This document shows positions 1 through 11,308 of a stretch of DNA of 64,000 nt, piece by piece. The stretch lies in contig JAQFVV010007213.1 in the NCBI GenBank assembly GCA_028023455.1, positions 1 to 64,000 of the forward strand, read 5' to 3'. This DNA is from Epiperipatus broadwayi (Eukaryota; Onychophora; Udeonychophora; Euonychophora; Peripatidae). Below the pieces are notes generated by a model. It saw only the letters and a program-made list of their open reading frames with translations, searched no databases and was not told the DNA's origin. The position numbers and the translations under genes were made by a program. Position 1 is the stretch's first letter; each line of letters begins with the position of its first letter.

Positions 1-1465
1 CCTGCAGTAATTCTTCCTCATTATTGATTTTATAATTTTAAATTATGATATAAATATGTCTCTAAGTATTTATTTAAAGCTGGCATTTATTAAAATATTA
101 AATTTTTTATTTTTAAAATGATGTTGTCATACAAAATATAATATTTGCTTGAGGCAAAGTTATCAAATTGAAAAACATGGCTTAATCCTCATGATTCCTT
201 ATCTGTCCTGCTAAAAGTAGTGGCCCAAACCTTAAGAAGAGAAAAGCACTCAGACTTAAATAAAAGCTGTGTAACAAATCAGATATAGTGGGAGTGCTTC
301 TGAATCAATCCAGAGATCAGGCAATAAATAGTTGAGTTTAAAGTTCAGAGGAGATTTTAAAAAGATTTTAAAAGTTAAAAAGTAAGAAAAGTGAAAGAGA
401 TAAAAAGTTAAAATTTTTTATCTAAGTGTTGCTTAACTATTTAGTTGACAACTGATTTTAGTCACCTTGAAATATAATATTTACAACCACATTGCTAATG
501 ATGAAGAAAGAAAGTATTAATAAGTAAATCATAAAGATGGAAGGCTAATTATAATAGATTTCTCTCTTTGTCCATAGCCATGAACCTCCAAGACACACCT
601 GAGTGAACATCATGGAAGGTAAATAATGTCATTCAACTCAAATAAACCGACCTCTTTTTGAAATGCAGTAGTAGCCTGAAGTGAAGGAACAAACTGGATA
701 AAATGAAGGTAACAATTTCATGAAATATTCAATACTTATATGTGTTTATAAAAAAAAAAACAAAAAAAAACCTGTCTTTTTTAAAATAAATTATGAATAA
801 TTATAGCTATGTGAAAATACGTTTTATTCATGATAAATTATAAATATGTAAATGTCTTAAATACCTATAATTAAAAGGCATTTTTAATAAGGTAAATCAT
901 AAATGATTAACTTCTTATATGCAGATACATCTGAATTAGAATAAAATAAAAATGAATACTTGTAACTATTTATATTGCTGATATACAAATAAGTATACCT
1001 GGAAGAATTAGAAATGCCGAGATATTACATATAACTATAACTAACTAAATTATAATGTGTTTATAACCCAGATAAAATTAAAAAATATACAAAATGAATA
1101 TATTTATACAAAATGAATGTATTTAGTAAATTTATACTATATTATGAATAAATTCAAATAAGAATTACTACATCAATAAAAGTTAATGGTTATATGTGTA
1201 TAATGAACTACATACCTAAATAAGTTGAAAGATTAAGAAAATCTTTTTTTTTTAAATTTTATTTATTATTTGAAAACTCTGAGAAAAAGAATATAAATAC
1301 GGAATTAAAACATGTTATATATACGAGTTGAGAAGAGAATACCAAAACAATGTGTCACAGTTAAATGTACAATGATATACCTGGAGTTATTGATGCGTAT
1401 AGGTTATATATATGTCTTATGAAAGTGGAAATACCAAATAAATGCATTTGCAAGATGAATTGATA
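1..1465. other. AT-rich non-coding stretch
   Basis: No reading frame, RNA gene or clear repeat boundary is visible. There is an interrupted A-run near 750-770. Short phrases such as 'tacctgga' and 'aaaatgaat' recur from about 960 on and look like very diverged relatives of the satellite-like repeat that follows. Confidence 0.5.
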
Positions 1466-2060
1466 TCTGGTCAGATGGAAATACATGCACTTATATTTTA
1501 CCTGAATAACCAATGAATATAAATGTGAAATAATGACAAACCTGGAATTGCTTATATCACCTATTTACCTACTTATGATAAATTTAAAAATAATGAAATA
1601 CTATATGAATTACAAATGATTACATGCATATTGATTGTGTATGAATAAAATAATGAAACTTATGTGCATAAATGCACATTTATTTTGACTGGATTATGAA
1701 TAGTCCACAAACCCAGAATTGCTCACATTACCTGTGATAAATTTAAAGTTAATGAAGTACTATATGAATTACAAATGCTTATATGCATATTGATTGTGTA
1801 TGAATAAAATAATTAAACTTACTTATGCACATAAATGCACATTTATACTTGACTGGATTATGAATAGTCCACAAACTCGGAATTGCTTACATTAACAGTT
1901 TACTTACCTGTGATAAATTTAAAAATAATGAATTACAAATGCTTACATACATATTGATTGTGCATGAATAAAATAATAAGACTTATGTGTATAAATACAC
2001 ATCCATACTTGACTGAATTATATAAGCTTCACAAATCTGGAATTGCTCATCTTACCTATT
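1466..2060. repeat. Satellite-like tandem repeat, units about 160-171 bp
   Basis: Three to four diverged units follow each other head to tail. The anchor 'aattgct' recurs near 1546, 1717, 1881 and 2041, giving spacings of about 171, 164 and 160. Each unit holds 'gataaattta', 'catattgattgtg', 'gaataaaataat', 'cataaatgcacat' and 'tgactgga' in the same order. No protein is encoded. Divergence between units suggests an old local expansion. Confidence 0.8.
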
Positions 2061-2229
2061 CACCTACCTAAAAAGGATATACAGATATGGAACAAATAGT
2101 TAAAAATATTCATGCAGTAATGGTAGACATCTACTTGATAAAATATTCTTTGAATTCTTCACCCAAGATAAATTAAAATGAGCCTTCATTTGAAATGAAG
2201 GATGAACTTTATTGGAAAGACTTATCAAT

Positions 2230-2600
2230 ATCATTGTTAATAAAACTGTTGTTACTTAAAATTAATTTTTGTTGTTCAGTTCCATTTTTTTCTTTGCATC
2301 ACTTGTTATTCATTGCACTTGTTCACAAGAATTTCATGCCTCCTGAACTATGTCTGGCATAACTAGACTGAGGTAGGTCAAGTTGTAGTGAGATGGAACT
2401 CTAGTGGCACCATTTGGGAAACCAAACACAGAAATTTCTAGGTGTTTCCAGTCTCTATGGTGCTAATCCTCTGATGAGCAGGAAATATTGTTGTAAGGGG
2501 GGTGATGTCAGTATTGAGGAAAGCCAATCGATGGTTCCTTCCTACAATATGCTCATCAGGAAATTATTACAACCGAGGTAATAAAGGGGTTGTATGGGAG
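2230..2600. other. Less AT-rich island with an inverted motif
   Basis: This stretch is visibly richer in G+C than its surroundings and contains runs such as 'ggggggtgatg'. The ten bases CTGATGAGCA at 2471-2480 return as their reverse complement at 2550-2559, and the sequence after each (ATATTGT, GGAAGG) is shared in altered order. It is probably a piece of a mobile element I do not recognise. No open reading frame supports a protein. Confidence 0.4.
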
Positions 2601-2626
2601 TCCTTTTACAATATATATATATATAT

Positions 2627-2803
2627 GATTACGATAGAATGACAGCCTGTTAAGCTAATTGCGCAGACGCTGTGAGAATGTTATTAATAAATGAATACCT
2701 TCGAACAACCACATGATATAGTATTTATATAAGAGTAAAAAGGAATAACATTCTTACAGCGTCTGCACAATTAGCTTAACAGGCTGTCATTCTATCGTAA
2801 TTA
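2627..2803. repeat. Fold-back element, 61-bp inverted arms
   Basis: The left arm 2627-2687 and right arm 2743-2803 are reverse complements with about three differences, separated by a 55-bp spacer. The arms contain 'gacagcctgttaagctaatt' and 'gcagacgctgt'. The RNA or single strand would form a long hairpin. It resembles a MITE-type fold-back element. A (TA)n run lies immediately to the left, so any TA target duplication cannot be told apart from it. Confidence 0.8.
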
Positions 2804-3427
2804 TAATCGCACGCAAGACGTTATAAAATAAATGCTTATTCATATATATATATGGTAAATGATTATATAAAGATAGAAAGGTAAAATAATTTTTAATATC
2901 AAGTTGCAAAGAAAAGAGTAAAGATCTCTTCCAAAGTTCTTCAGAACAATACATTGAAAAAATAGGCATAATCAACAGGTTTTGTAATTGATAGCAGGTA
3001 TAAAAAACTAGATATATACTTATAAATTATTATTGAATTATTATCTAAAAAAATCTTATGTTAGATTAAAATTTAATTTTTTTGTACCTTATTTGAATGG
3101 AGATTATATCATAGACTTGATTGGAGACTATATTATCCTACATTACAAGACCCAAAATTTTCATTATACATATTAAAAATCTAAAAATATTGCTATCTTG
3201 AATAAAATCTATCATCTTATTGATAATCATAAACTGTTATAAAACTAAACCACTATATCATTTACATAATATGGATGTTTCACTGTTGACGATTATATTT
3301 TTTATAGTTTATATGTAGGTTAATTGATATATAAATAAATATAATTGATATGTAAATAAATGTATAAATTGTCAATTTTTAATAATTTTATATTTGGCAA
3401 AAATAGAATATAAAAAATTATATTATT
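2804..3427. other. AT-rich stretch without recognised features
   Basis: Short open frames here (for example minus strand 2787-2975) are rich in Ile, Leu, Tyr and Lys as expected from AT-rich non-coding DNA. They match no motif I know. Confidence 0.5.
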
Positions 3428-3600
3428 ATTTTTGTAATTAGAGGGAATTTGAACACAGATTTTTATGCTCCCTTCAGCTAGCCATTCCATTTTATATAAC
3501 CGATAAACATGTCCACATACATGTGAAAAAGATAAATGATCTCCATGGACGTATTTCATATTGAACTAGCACTCATCAGTTAGTCCAGATCGTCTGTGAA
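3428..3600 (-). mobile_element. HHR element C, truncated copy
   Basis: Reading the minus strand, this matches the HHR half and tRNA-like tail of the C elements found at 31410, 48732 and 56210. The order is a CTGATGA box (reverse complement at 3573-3579), GAAA (reverse complement at 3554-3557), a stretch around 'cttttcacatgtatgtgg', then a B-box-like 'gtgttcaaattccc'. Stem II has lost pairs and the inner part of stem I does not pair, so this ribozyme is probably inactive. The rest of the unit is missing. Confidence 0.7.
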
Positions 3601-5835
3601 TTAATATGTTTCATATTATTCATTTTCTTTTCTTTTAATATATATATAATTATAAATAAATAAATGGAACTACAAGTAATTAATATAGATTATATCTTTA
3701 AAATTAAAATTATATTTATTATTACAAAAGTACCATGAGGTAATTTTTTGTTTCAGTTTAAACAAAAGACTTCTTACTTTTACGATTTAAATTAGTCTTA
3801 AAAAAAAACATTTCCAAAGATTGTGTTTTGCTTCAACATAATTGTAAGTCCAAGAGGCAATTCTCGCCATGATATGTTTCACTCACACACTGTGAGACTC
3901 ATCACGTGGAGATAACAATAGCCACTGAGAATTTTTTCAACTGACTGACTTTTTAATAAACTATGTAAGTGGAATACTGCCCTTCAAGTAAAAATAAACA
4001 AAGATAAAAAAAAAGAAAAAAAATCCTAACAAAGATTTTTAAACTCAATAATCATCAATAAACTGAATAACCGAAAATGATCTTTGCTGTCCAGATGTAT
4101 TAAATGTGTTCAAAATTTAAGTATATTGTCACTTTATACATGTATTGTGTAGCTTTATATATAGCATGTCACGTTTAACCATTTGTTTTTTTATCAGAAA
4201 TTTGATTTAAGATCCTAAAATACAAACTATCATTATAGTTTGTTTCAAGGTGAACAAAAATATTTAATTTCATATTCCATATTTCTCTACTACTTGGGAA
4301 GAATTAAAAAAATGTAACTAATGACTTGTAGGAGAATTTATGTCTTTCTAATGGTTGCTAATTATATTCTTCATTGACTACAAATTTTACTATATTATTT
4401 GAACTATTCAATTAGATAATTATCATCATTATCACAATTTTCAACCATTGTCAGTTCACTGCATACTAAAGATCATTGAGTCTAATTTAGAACTTCTATC
4501 CCTAGGGGTATTAATGCTATATTAGTTATCTCAACCACTCACTATTTTATGACTTGCAGTTTGAATCCATTTAGTTAATATTGATGATTTTCTCAAGTAC
4601 TTACTCAAAGCTATCCAGTGTTACTAATGAATAGGTATCTAGCTATTAGTGGAGCAATACCAAGTTATTTTTGGTGACTTAGATGAATATCAAAGCAATG
4701 AGTGTAAAAAAATTATCTGTAATATGTTGAGATCTTCAAAATTCATGGAAAAGTATCCCAGTTTTATGGCTACACACTTTACAAGTTATTTTGCTTTATC
4801 AATGTATTCTGTATTCCATATCACTTCAGAAAACTTTTTATGTCTGTTAACATTTCTTGAGATTAGTTTGGAAATTTATTTGCTGAGATAAATTCCACTT
4901 TTCCTCTATAAGTATTTCAATGATTTTAGTAGTATATGCCTACTTCTCTATATATTTTACTTTGAATTTTACAATTCCAATACTGTTCAAATTTTAGATT
5001 TGTAAATAAGCATTATTTTTTACTAATTAAGAACTAGTATAAGAATAGATGGAACAATACTAATATTGTGCTTTAATATATTCTGATAACATTCTAATAG
5101 TTTTTAAGCTAATGTATTACCAGCATATTTTAATCACTTCTTTATAAATGAAATAAAAACTCATTATTTTATTAGTTTTCAATTTTACAAAGAATGCTTT
5201 TAACTTCAATAAGCTATGTATTTTGTCCAAAGCTAAATGTTTTATATAATATGCATAGATTATTAAATAAATTCATCTAATTCTTGTATTATTTTTTTAA
5301 AAGATGATCAAAGCTCTTATTACAAATGTTCAATATTTTACCAATACCATGTAAATGAGTTATGTACACATTTCATAAAATTATATTATTATTTTGTAAA
5401 ATCCATATGTAACTTTCAGCATATAAAATGATACATCTAAAGTGACCAAAATCAATAAATGATTGTATATCTCTGTTTCAGATTTAATTCACCACTCACT
5501 TTTTTTTTACCAATTATTAAACATTTGACCTTTGAAATTCCATATTCATTTTATAAATTAGCAAAAGACAATGTTATATATATTTTTTAATTAATCACAT
5601 ACAACCATTGTCAGCAAAATTATCAGGATTTTATCTTTGGTATATCCCAAACCAATAACACAGCCAGATGAAAAATTCAAACTGGTAATTTTAGTCTTTA
5701 ACAGCTATTAGACTAACAATTAGTAATTTATATTAAAACTACCAATAGATTTGGAATAGGATTTTTAATGAAATGCTATTATCATTTAAACTTAAAGTAT
5801 ATTTATGATCTGTTCATCAGTATATTTGTATAAGC
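3601..5835. other. AT-rich stretch without recognised features
   Basis: Both strands were read for motifs. The 80-codon open frame at 4649-4891 (plus) begins MEQYQVIFGDLDEYQ and has no homologous motif I can name. Its composition matches the surrounding DNA, so I treat it as chance. No RNA gene or repeat boundary was seen. Confidence 0.5.
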
Positions 5836-7490
5836 AATCTGCTCAACAACAGAGAGATTTTTCTCTTTCTTGATGGCAAGATCACACCAGGTTTTAAGCC
5901 ATACAAGTCGATCCCTCAAGGATCCCCGCTCAGTGCCCTTTTCTTCACAGCATACATCAACCCTCTTCTGATGGATATAGAAAAAAACCTCCCTGGAATT
6001 TTCCTTCCCTCTCTCAATAAAAGCTTCAATGTATTTGCATATATTGATGACATCATGGTTGTGCTTCCCACCATTAAATACCTTCCTAATCTCATGAACA
6101 TATTAAACAGAAATACAGCAAAACTTGGCCTACAAATAAATTTTAACAAATCTTCCATCTGGAAGATAATGTCTGGTAAACAAATTAACTCTCCCTTTTC
6201 TGCAAAACCCCAAAGATACCTAGGTTTTCCAATCTACAAAACTCCAACTCAATGGCAAGAGAGATTCAAGATCAATCCTCCATTCAACTGAAGCCATCAC
6301 CACTTCACTTCTAGAGTATACCTTTCATTATATGGAAAGGTCCTCCTCAACATGATCATATGCCAAAAATCTCATATTATCTTCCATTCGTAAAATGTCT
6401 AAACAGTTTCAAAATAAAATTAACCGATTATCACCAAACTTCTCTGGAGAGGAAGGACAGTTCTATTAGCTTGCGAGGTATCCAACGACCACCAGGTTCA
6501 ATGGACTGTCATTCCACTCAATACAACAATCATTTTACAGAAAACCCACAACACTCTACATAATCTGATCCTCTCCTGTGGATACTCTAACATTATTAAA
6601 AAAGTTACACCAACAGATCGTCCTCCACCCTCTTCCAATTCATGGATAGCATCCCTAATACAACAACTACAACTTTTTACCCGATAACATCCTTTACCTT
6701 AACCAAAAATCACCTTATGAACATACAATATAATCAACTATAATCAACAACCCATTAAACCACCTAAAATAACCAACCAAAGACTCATTACACACTTCAA
6801 ATGGAGCTGGAACCCAAATTCCTTACTTCATCATTAAATAAATCTAATCCTACCCACAATTTTTCTTATCACCGAAGAGGTTTACCAGCATTGACCCTAT
6901 ATGTCTGTGTGCTCTGAAGATGAAACCATAGACCATATTATACACTGGTGCCCAAGACTTAAAACTCTAAAAGATATAATTATAATCAATTCCAACATAA
7001 GACCTGATATGATTTTCTCCTCGAAAATCCATTCATAATGGTTTTTTTCAATAATAACTTTCTACCTTTGTCCTTTATTCCATATGGATAGTGAGATGCA
7101 AATCTCATGGAATTACCCCCCCACAAATCATACCATTGTTCTATCAACCTCAAAAAAATCAAGAAAGACCACTCCTTCCTCCAGTAAAGTCTTTGCTGAC
7201 ACCTTCTTTATTGTCTTTCCTTTTCCTGATTATCAATTCCCCCTACCCACATTATAGAATAGTCATTTATAAAAGAAAATATTCATGTTTATATTAAAAA
7301 TGCTAATACCATTAAACAAGTTCTTTGAATCTCTTCACTATACCTAACCACATAAAATAACATTTGCTCTCATAACATAATCTACCAGATATAACATTAT
7401 AATCATTATTACAATTTATTCATTTATTTATCCTTTATTAGTATGTAATCACTATTTATTGTTAATAAAATTTTTATTGAAATGAAGTAA
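5836..7490 (+). mobile_element. LINE relic A, 5'-truncated non-LTR retrotransposon
   Basis: The block runs from the RT palm (5845-6291) through a long, stop-ridden C-terminal region to a zinc-finger-like motif at 6904-6975. That motif reads VCSEDETIDHIIHWCP, of the Cys-x(n)-His-x4-Cys type common at LINE ORF2 C-termini. The 3' end is near 7490, after 'aataaaatttttattgaaatg'. One base change or frameshift seems to have disturbed the first finger cysteine pair: 'tgt ctg tgt' lies in one frame and the rest in another. Base composition is clearly less AT-rich than the flanks. N-terminal domains are absent, as expected from 5' truncation. The clade is not assigned. Confidence 0.85.
5845..6291 (+). 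pseudogene. LINE reverse transcriptase fragment (palm and thumb)
   Basis: An uninterrupted stretch of about 149 codons encodes the catalytic core of a non-LTR reverse transcriptase. Visible motifs in order are SIPQGSPLSALFF (fingers/palm motif B region), FAYIDDIMVV with the two catalytic aspartates intact (YxDD), LGLQINFNKSS (motif D) and QRYLGFPIY (motif E). It ends at a TGA, after which homologous text continues in other frames. The first in-frame Met lies inside the domain, so no true start is present. The enzyme would copy LINE RNA at a nicked target. Here it is a dead fragment. Confidence 0.85.
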
Positions 7491-8220
7491 TTATCTAATG
7501 TTATTTCTTTTACATTCTAATTAGTGGCTGTAAATGTTATATTAGGATGAAAAATATAAAAAAAAAATTGAGAGCAATTTTCTCTTTCAATCAATCCATA
7601 TGTTTTGTAAAAATTTAATAACAACAAAGTAGCACTATTATTTTTAATAATCTTGGGATAGAGTTTATATTTTCTAACAATGTGTGCAGAAAAAAAACAC
7701 TAGTCAAAGCACTTAAATGTGAATTGATATTAATAGTGTAAAAATATGAGGAAGGCAATAAGCAGAGGGAATTAGCAATGCAATTTTGTAAAAGTAATTA
7801 CAAGAAGAATATCTATACAGCAATAGCAAAAAAAAAAAAAACTACAAAAATATAATTCTACAAGTAAGTTTTGCATCCATGTTTGGTTAAGTATATTAAG
7901 AACAACACTTTTTTGGGGGTTGAGAGAAAAAATTATATAAATTATATTGTTTGACTAAACTAAAATAGAAAGCTGAGATTTAAAGAAATTGTTTTAAAAT
8001 ATAATACAAATTAAGAAAAACATTACTATTAGCCAATTTGATTCTAAAGAAGCAATCACTTAAGATTAGTTTAGAAATAAAATATATTTTAGAAAAACAA
8101 AAATTAATACAGTACCACAAACTTTAATGTAATATAAATATTTAAAAATGTATGCTCTTCTCTTGTGTTAAAGATTTGTAGACGTCCCTACTATCAAAGT
8201 TCAGACGCATAGTCTTAAGG
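7491..8220. other. AT-rich stretch without recognised features
   Basis: A-runs occur near 7561 and 7831-7842. Nothing else is supported. Confidence 0.5.
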
Positions 8221-8312
8221 TGATAGCCTTAATATATATATATAAAAAATTCCAACCAGTATATATATATGATAGCCTTAATATATATATATAAAAAATT
8301 CCAACCAGTAAC
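8221..8312. repeat. Short tandem duplication, 49-bp period
   Basis: 'tgatagcctt' followed by a (TA) run and 'aaaaaattccaaccagt' occurs twice, starting at 8221 and 8270. The copies are essentially identical, so the duplication is recent or maintained by slippage in the TA runs. Confidence 0.85.
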
Positions 8313-8751
8313 CACCTAAACATTCACAGTAAAATATAGTAATCGATATTACTCACTGCTGTCAAGGCAACCTTCACACATTTTAATAGCAAAAATGGAA
8401 ATCCATTCTTACTAATGGTCCATTGAATATATATGGACACTTAAAGCTTGCAAATTGTCTACAGAGTATGAAATATTGATACAATGAAGTTTAAATAAAC
8501 CCCTTTAAACATGAAATAAACATGTCACTGTAATGCAGACTAATAAATAGTCAACTAACATTACAAACTGCAATACTTTTAAATTGCCCATGTTTGTTTT
8601 ATATATATATAATAAACAAAACAAGTTATAAATCATGTAACTTGCTATAGCTTGCATTTTATGATCACAGATGGAGCTTTATCAATATCTCTGAACAAGC
8701 TTGTGTTTACATAAACATCAAAAGGGAATAGAATTCAATATCTCTTTCATT

Positions 8752-8812
8752 GTCTACACCTTCAGATCAGCTGATTTCAAGTTAATTGGCTATCATCAGT
8801 GAAGGGTAAGAC
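8752..8812 (-). ncRNA. Hammerhead ribozyme B1
   Basis: Minus strand: CUGATGA box is the complement of 8793-8799 and GAAA of 8775-8778. Stem II is AGC/GCU with a CAAUUA loop, closed at its base by a U-U mismatch in place of the usual G-C. Stem III is the self-complementary UCAGCUGA, which favours a dimeric hammerhead. U-C precedes the cleavage point between 8765 and 8764. Stem I has six inner pairs (CCUUCA/UGAAGG) and four outer pairs. This is a type I arrangement. Confidence 0.72.
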
Positions 8813-9160
8813 TAGAAACTAGATCTAAACACTAACTCTAAGAGCATTTATGAAACACTTTTCTATCCATTTGCAAGCATGAATTTTTTTGACATGTAAT
8901 GTCTTCAAATTCAGCCTAACAAAATAGACAGCTATGTGGGTCTGAAATCAGTTCAGTTTCATCACATAGTAAAAGACTGCAATATATATCATTGCAAACA
9001 CCTTCAAGAGTACATTTATAATAAACAAAACAAGTTATACATCACATAACTTGCTATAGCTTGCATTTTATGATCACAGATGGAGCTTTACCAATACCTC
9101 TGAACAAGTTTGTGTTTACATAAACATCAAAAGAGAATAGAATTCAATATCTCTTTCATT

Positions 9161-9210
9161 GTCTCTACCTTCAGATCAGCTGATTTCAAGCTAATTGGCT
9201 ATCATCAGTG
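9161..9210 (-). ncRNA. Hammerhead ribozyme B2
   Basis: Minus strand: the box is the complement of 9192-9198 and GAAA of 9184-9187, with the same stem II and palindromic UCAGCUGA stem III as B1. The predicted cut is between 9174 and 9173, 409 nt from the B1 cut, so transcription through the array would release a 409-nt monomer. Stem I inner six pairs are intact, and the outer part pairs with one bulge. Confidence 0.72.
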
Positions 9211-9555
9211 AAGGGAGGACTAGAAACTAGATCTAAACACTAACTCTAAGAGCATTTATGAAACATGTCTCTATCCATTGGCAAGCATAAATTTTTTAGA
9301 CACATAATGTCTTCAAATTCAGCCTAACAAAATAGATAGCTATGTGGGTCTGAAATCAGTTCAGTTTCACCACATAGTAAAAGCCTCTGCAATATATGTC
9401 ATTGCAAACACCTTCAAGGGTACATTTATAATAAACAAAACAAGTTATAAATCACACAACTTGCTATAGCTTGCATTTTATGATCACAGATGTAGCTTTA
9501 CCAATATCTCTGAATAAGCTTGTGTTTACATAAATGTCAAAAGAGAATAGAATTC

Positions 9556-9613
9556 ATACCCTTCGCTGATGATAGCCAATTAGCTTGAAATCAGCTGATC
9601 TGAAGGTGGAGAC
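9556..9613 (+). ncRNA. Hammerhead ribozyme B3
   Basis: CTGATGA at 9566-9572, GAAA at 9587-9590, stem III TCAGCTGA at 9591-9598, predicted cut after C9600. Stem I keeps the inner six pairs (one G-U). The outer part is lost because the inversion junction of the array lies at about 9555. Stem II again has the U-U base mismatch. Confidence 0.65.
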
Positions 9614-9963
9614 AATGAAAGAGATATTGAATTCTATTCTCTTTTGACATTTATGTAAACACAAGCTTGTTTGGAGATATTGGTAAAGCTCTAACTGTGA
9701 TCATAAAATGCAAGCTATAGCAAGTTACATGATTTATAACTTGTTTTGTTTATTATAAATGTACCCTTGAAGGTTTTTGCAATGATATATATTGCAGAGG
9801 CTTTTACTATGTGGTGAAACTGAACTGATTTCAGAGACAGATAGCTATCTATTTTGTTAGGCTGAATTTGAAGACATTATGTGTCTAAAACATTCATGCT
9901 TGCAAACAGATACATACATGTTTCATAAATGCTCTTAGAGTTAGTGTTTAGATCTAGTTTCTA

Positions 9964-10024
9964 GTCCTACCATTCACTGATGATAGCCAATTAGCTTGAA
10001 ATCAACTGATTTGAAGGTGGAGAC
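9964..10024 (+). ncRNA. Hammerhead ribozyme B4 (weakened)
   Basis: CTGATGA at 9977-9983 and GAAA at 9998-10001. Stem III reads TCAACTGA, so its palindrome is broken by one base, and the cleavage-site base is U (10011) instead of C. One inner stem I pair is lost. Probably slower or inactive. It lies 411 nt after the B3 cut. Confidence 0.55.
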
Positions 10025-10595
10025 AATGAATTCTATTCTCTTTTGATGTTTATGTAAACACAAGCTTGTTCAGAGATATTGATAAACTCCATCTGTGATC
10101 ATATATATATATATATAAATAAATAAAATTTACAGTAATTAAGTATATCTTACAGAATGAAACAATTTATATATTAAAAAAATAATTTACAAAATCATTG
10201 AAATATTACACTTTTATAATATAACATTATTTACACAGATAATCATGAAAATTCACAAATGTTATTATATGTAGTACTTACCTGAAGATTTGTGATCACA
10301 TTTTAATTGTATTTATGTGTTGGACTATTTCCATTATCTAACATTATATCATGAATGATGTTTCTAGAAAGTTTTAAACCTTGTTAAAATTTTACAATTA
10401 CATTCAATTATTAGTAATAGCACATATGTATTTACACACTGTGTTTAGTGGTATTAGTTTCCTTTCTTCTTCAGTTGTTGCTGGCTTGACTAGTGAAAGC
10501 ACTACCATGGAAACTGAGTTTTGACCTTTAGATTTTTGAATATTGAATTTTAAGAAGATGCTCTATTCAGCTGAGCTTTTCAGTAGAAAATTTAT

Positions 10596-10608
10596 ATATT
10601 TCTATGAA
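10596..10608. repeat. Target site duplication of HHR element A, left copy
   Basis: ATATTTCTATGAA is repeated exactly at 11374-11386, on the other side of element A. Thirteen identical bases flanking the block define its insertion limits. Confidence 0.85.
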
Positions 10609-10775
10609 TAGTAATAATAATAAGTCAGATGTCACATGACTTATATATAGCTTGCACTTACAAATATGTAAAATTAAGAACGTGCTAATAGCTCTAAACA
10701 AGCTTTTTTTTTTTTTATTTATTTATGATAAATGCTACTACAAGAGAAGACATTCAAATCATTTTTATCTTGGAT

Positions 10776-10833
10776 TGTCCCCATCCCCAGACCAGTTTCG
10801 ACCTATGGGTCTCTTCAGTGAGGAGTTGGGACA
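10776..10833 (-). ncRNA. Hammerhead ribozyme A-minus
   Basis: Minus strand: CUGAAGA is the complement of 10812-10818 and GAAA of 10796-10799. Stem II is GACC-CAUA-GGUC with the canonical G-C base pair. Stem III is ACUGGU, one change from the palindrome ACCGGU of the plus copy. The cut is predicted after the C complementary to G10790. Stem I pairs UGUCCC with GGGACA and UCCUCA with UGGGGA across an internal loop. Confidence 0.82.
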
Positions 10834-11308
10834 TTAGATTTAAAAAACCAACTCAAGCAGAGCATTTATCTAAAAGTTAATTGTTAGAAGAAGATCTGAA
10901 ACTTTTAGACATCTACATGTCTTTAAAGTCAGCTCTCCAACTGAAAAAATCATATGGGCCTGAACTTAATTCAGATACTCCATATATTAGTAGGCTTAGC
11001 CATTTAATTTAGCCAAAGCCACAACAGCACGCTCTTAATTTTACATATTTGTAAGTGCAAGCTATATATAAGTCATGTGACATCTGACTTATTATTATTA
11101 CTATTATTATTTTGCTGTTGTGGCTTTGGCTAAATTAAATGGCTAAGCCTACTAATATATGGAGTATCTGAATTAAGTTCAGGCCCATATGATTTTTTCA
11201 GTTGGAGAGCTGACTTTAAAGACATGTAGATGTCTAAAAGTTGCAGATCTTCTTCTAACAATTAACTTTTAGATAAATGTTTTGCTTGAGTTGGTTTTTT
11301 AAATCTAA

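Larger units (their letters stand above)
8590..10115. mobile_element. HHR element B: inverted array of about 410-bp units
   Basis: Units read on the minus strand start at 'aataaacaaaac' near 8611, 9020 and 9430 (period 409-410). At about 9556 the array flips and continues on the plus strand to about 10110. Each complete unit carries one hammerhead. Minus-strand sites are at 8752-8812 and 9161-9210, plus-strand sites at 9556-9613 and 9964-10024. Shared text includes 'ctgatcataaaatgcaag'-like blocks, the AGACA...TGTCT hairpin and 'gctcttagagttagtgtt'. The body aligns piecewise with elements A and D. No protein is encoded. Known parallel: metazoan retrozymes, whose RNA self-cleaves to monomers that are circularised. 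The ends lie in AT runs, so a target duplication cannot be read. Confidence 0.85.

Noticed and set aside
1466-2060. CRISPR-like array of spaced repeats
   Set aside because: Units are diverged along their whole 160-171 bp with no short constant repeat and unique spacers; the genome is eukaryotic.
6900-6930. CTGAAGATGAAACC, superficially CUGAAGA plus GAAAC
   Set aside because: No room for stem II, and the bases encode the SEDET part of the LINE zinc finger.
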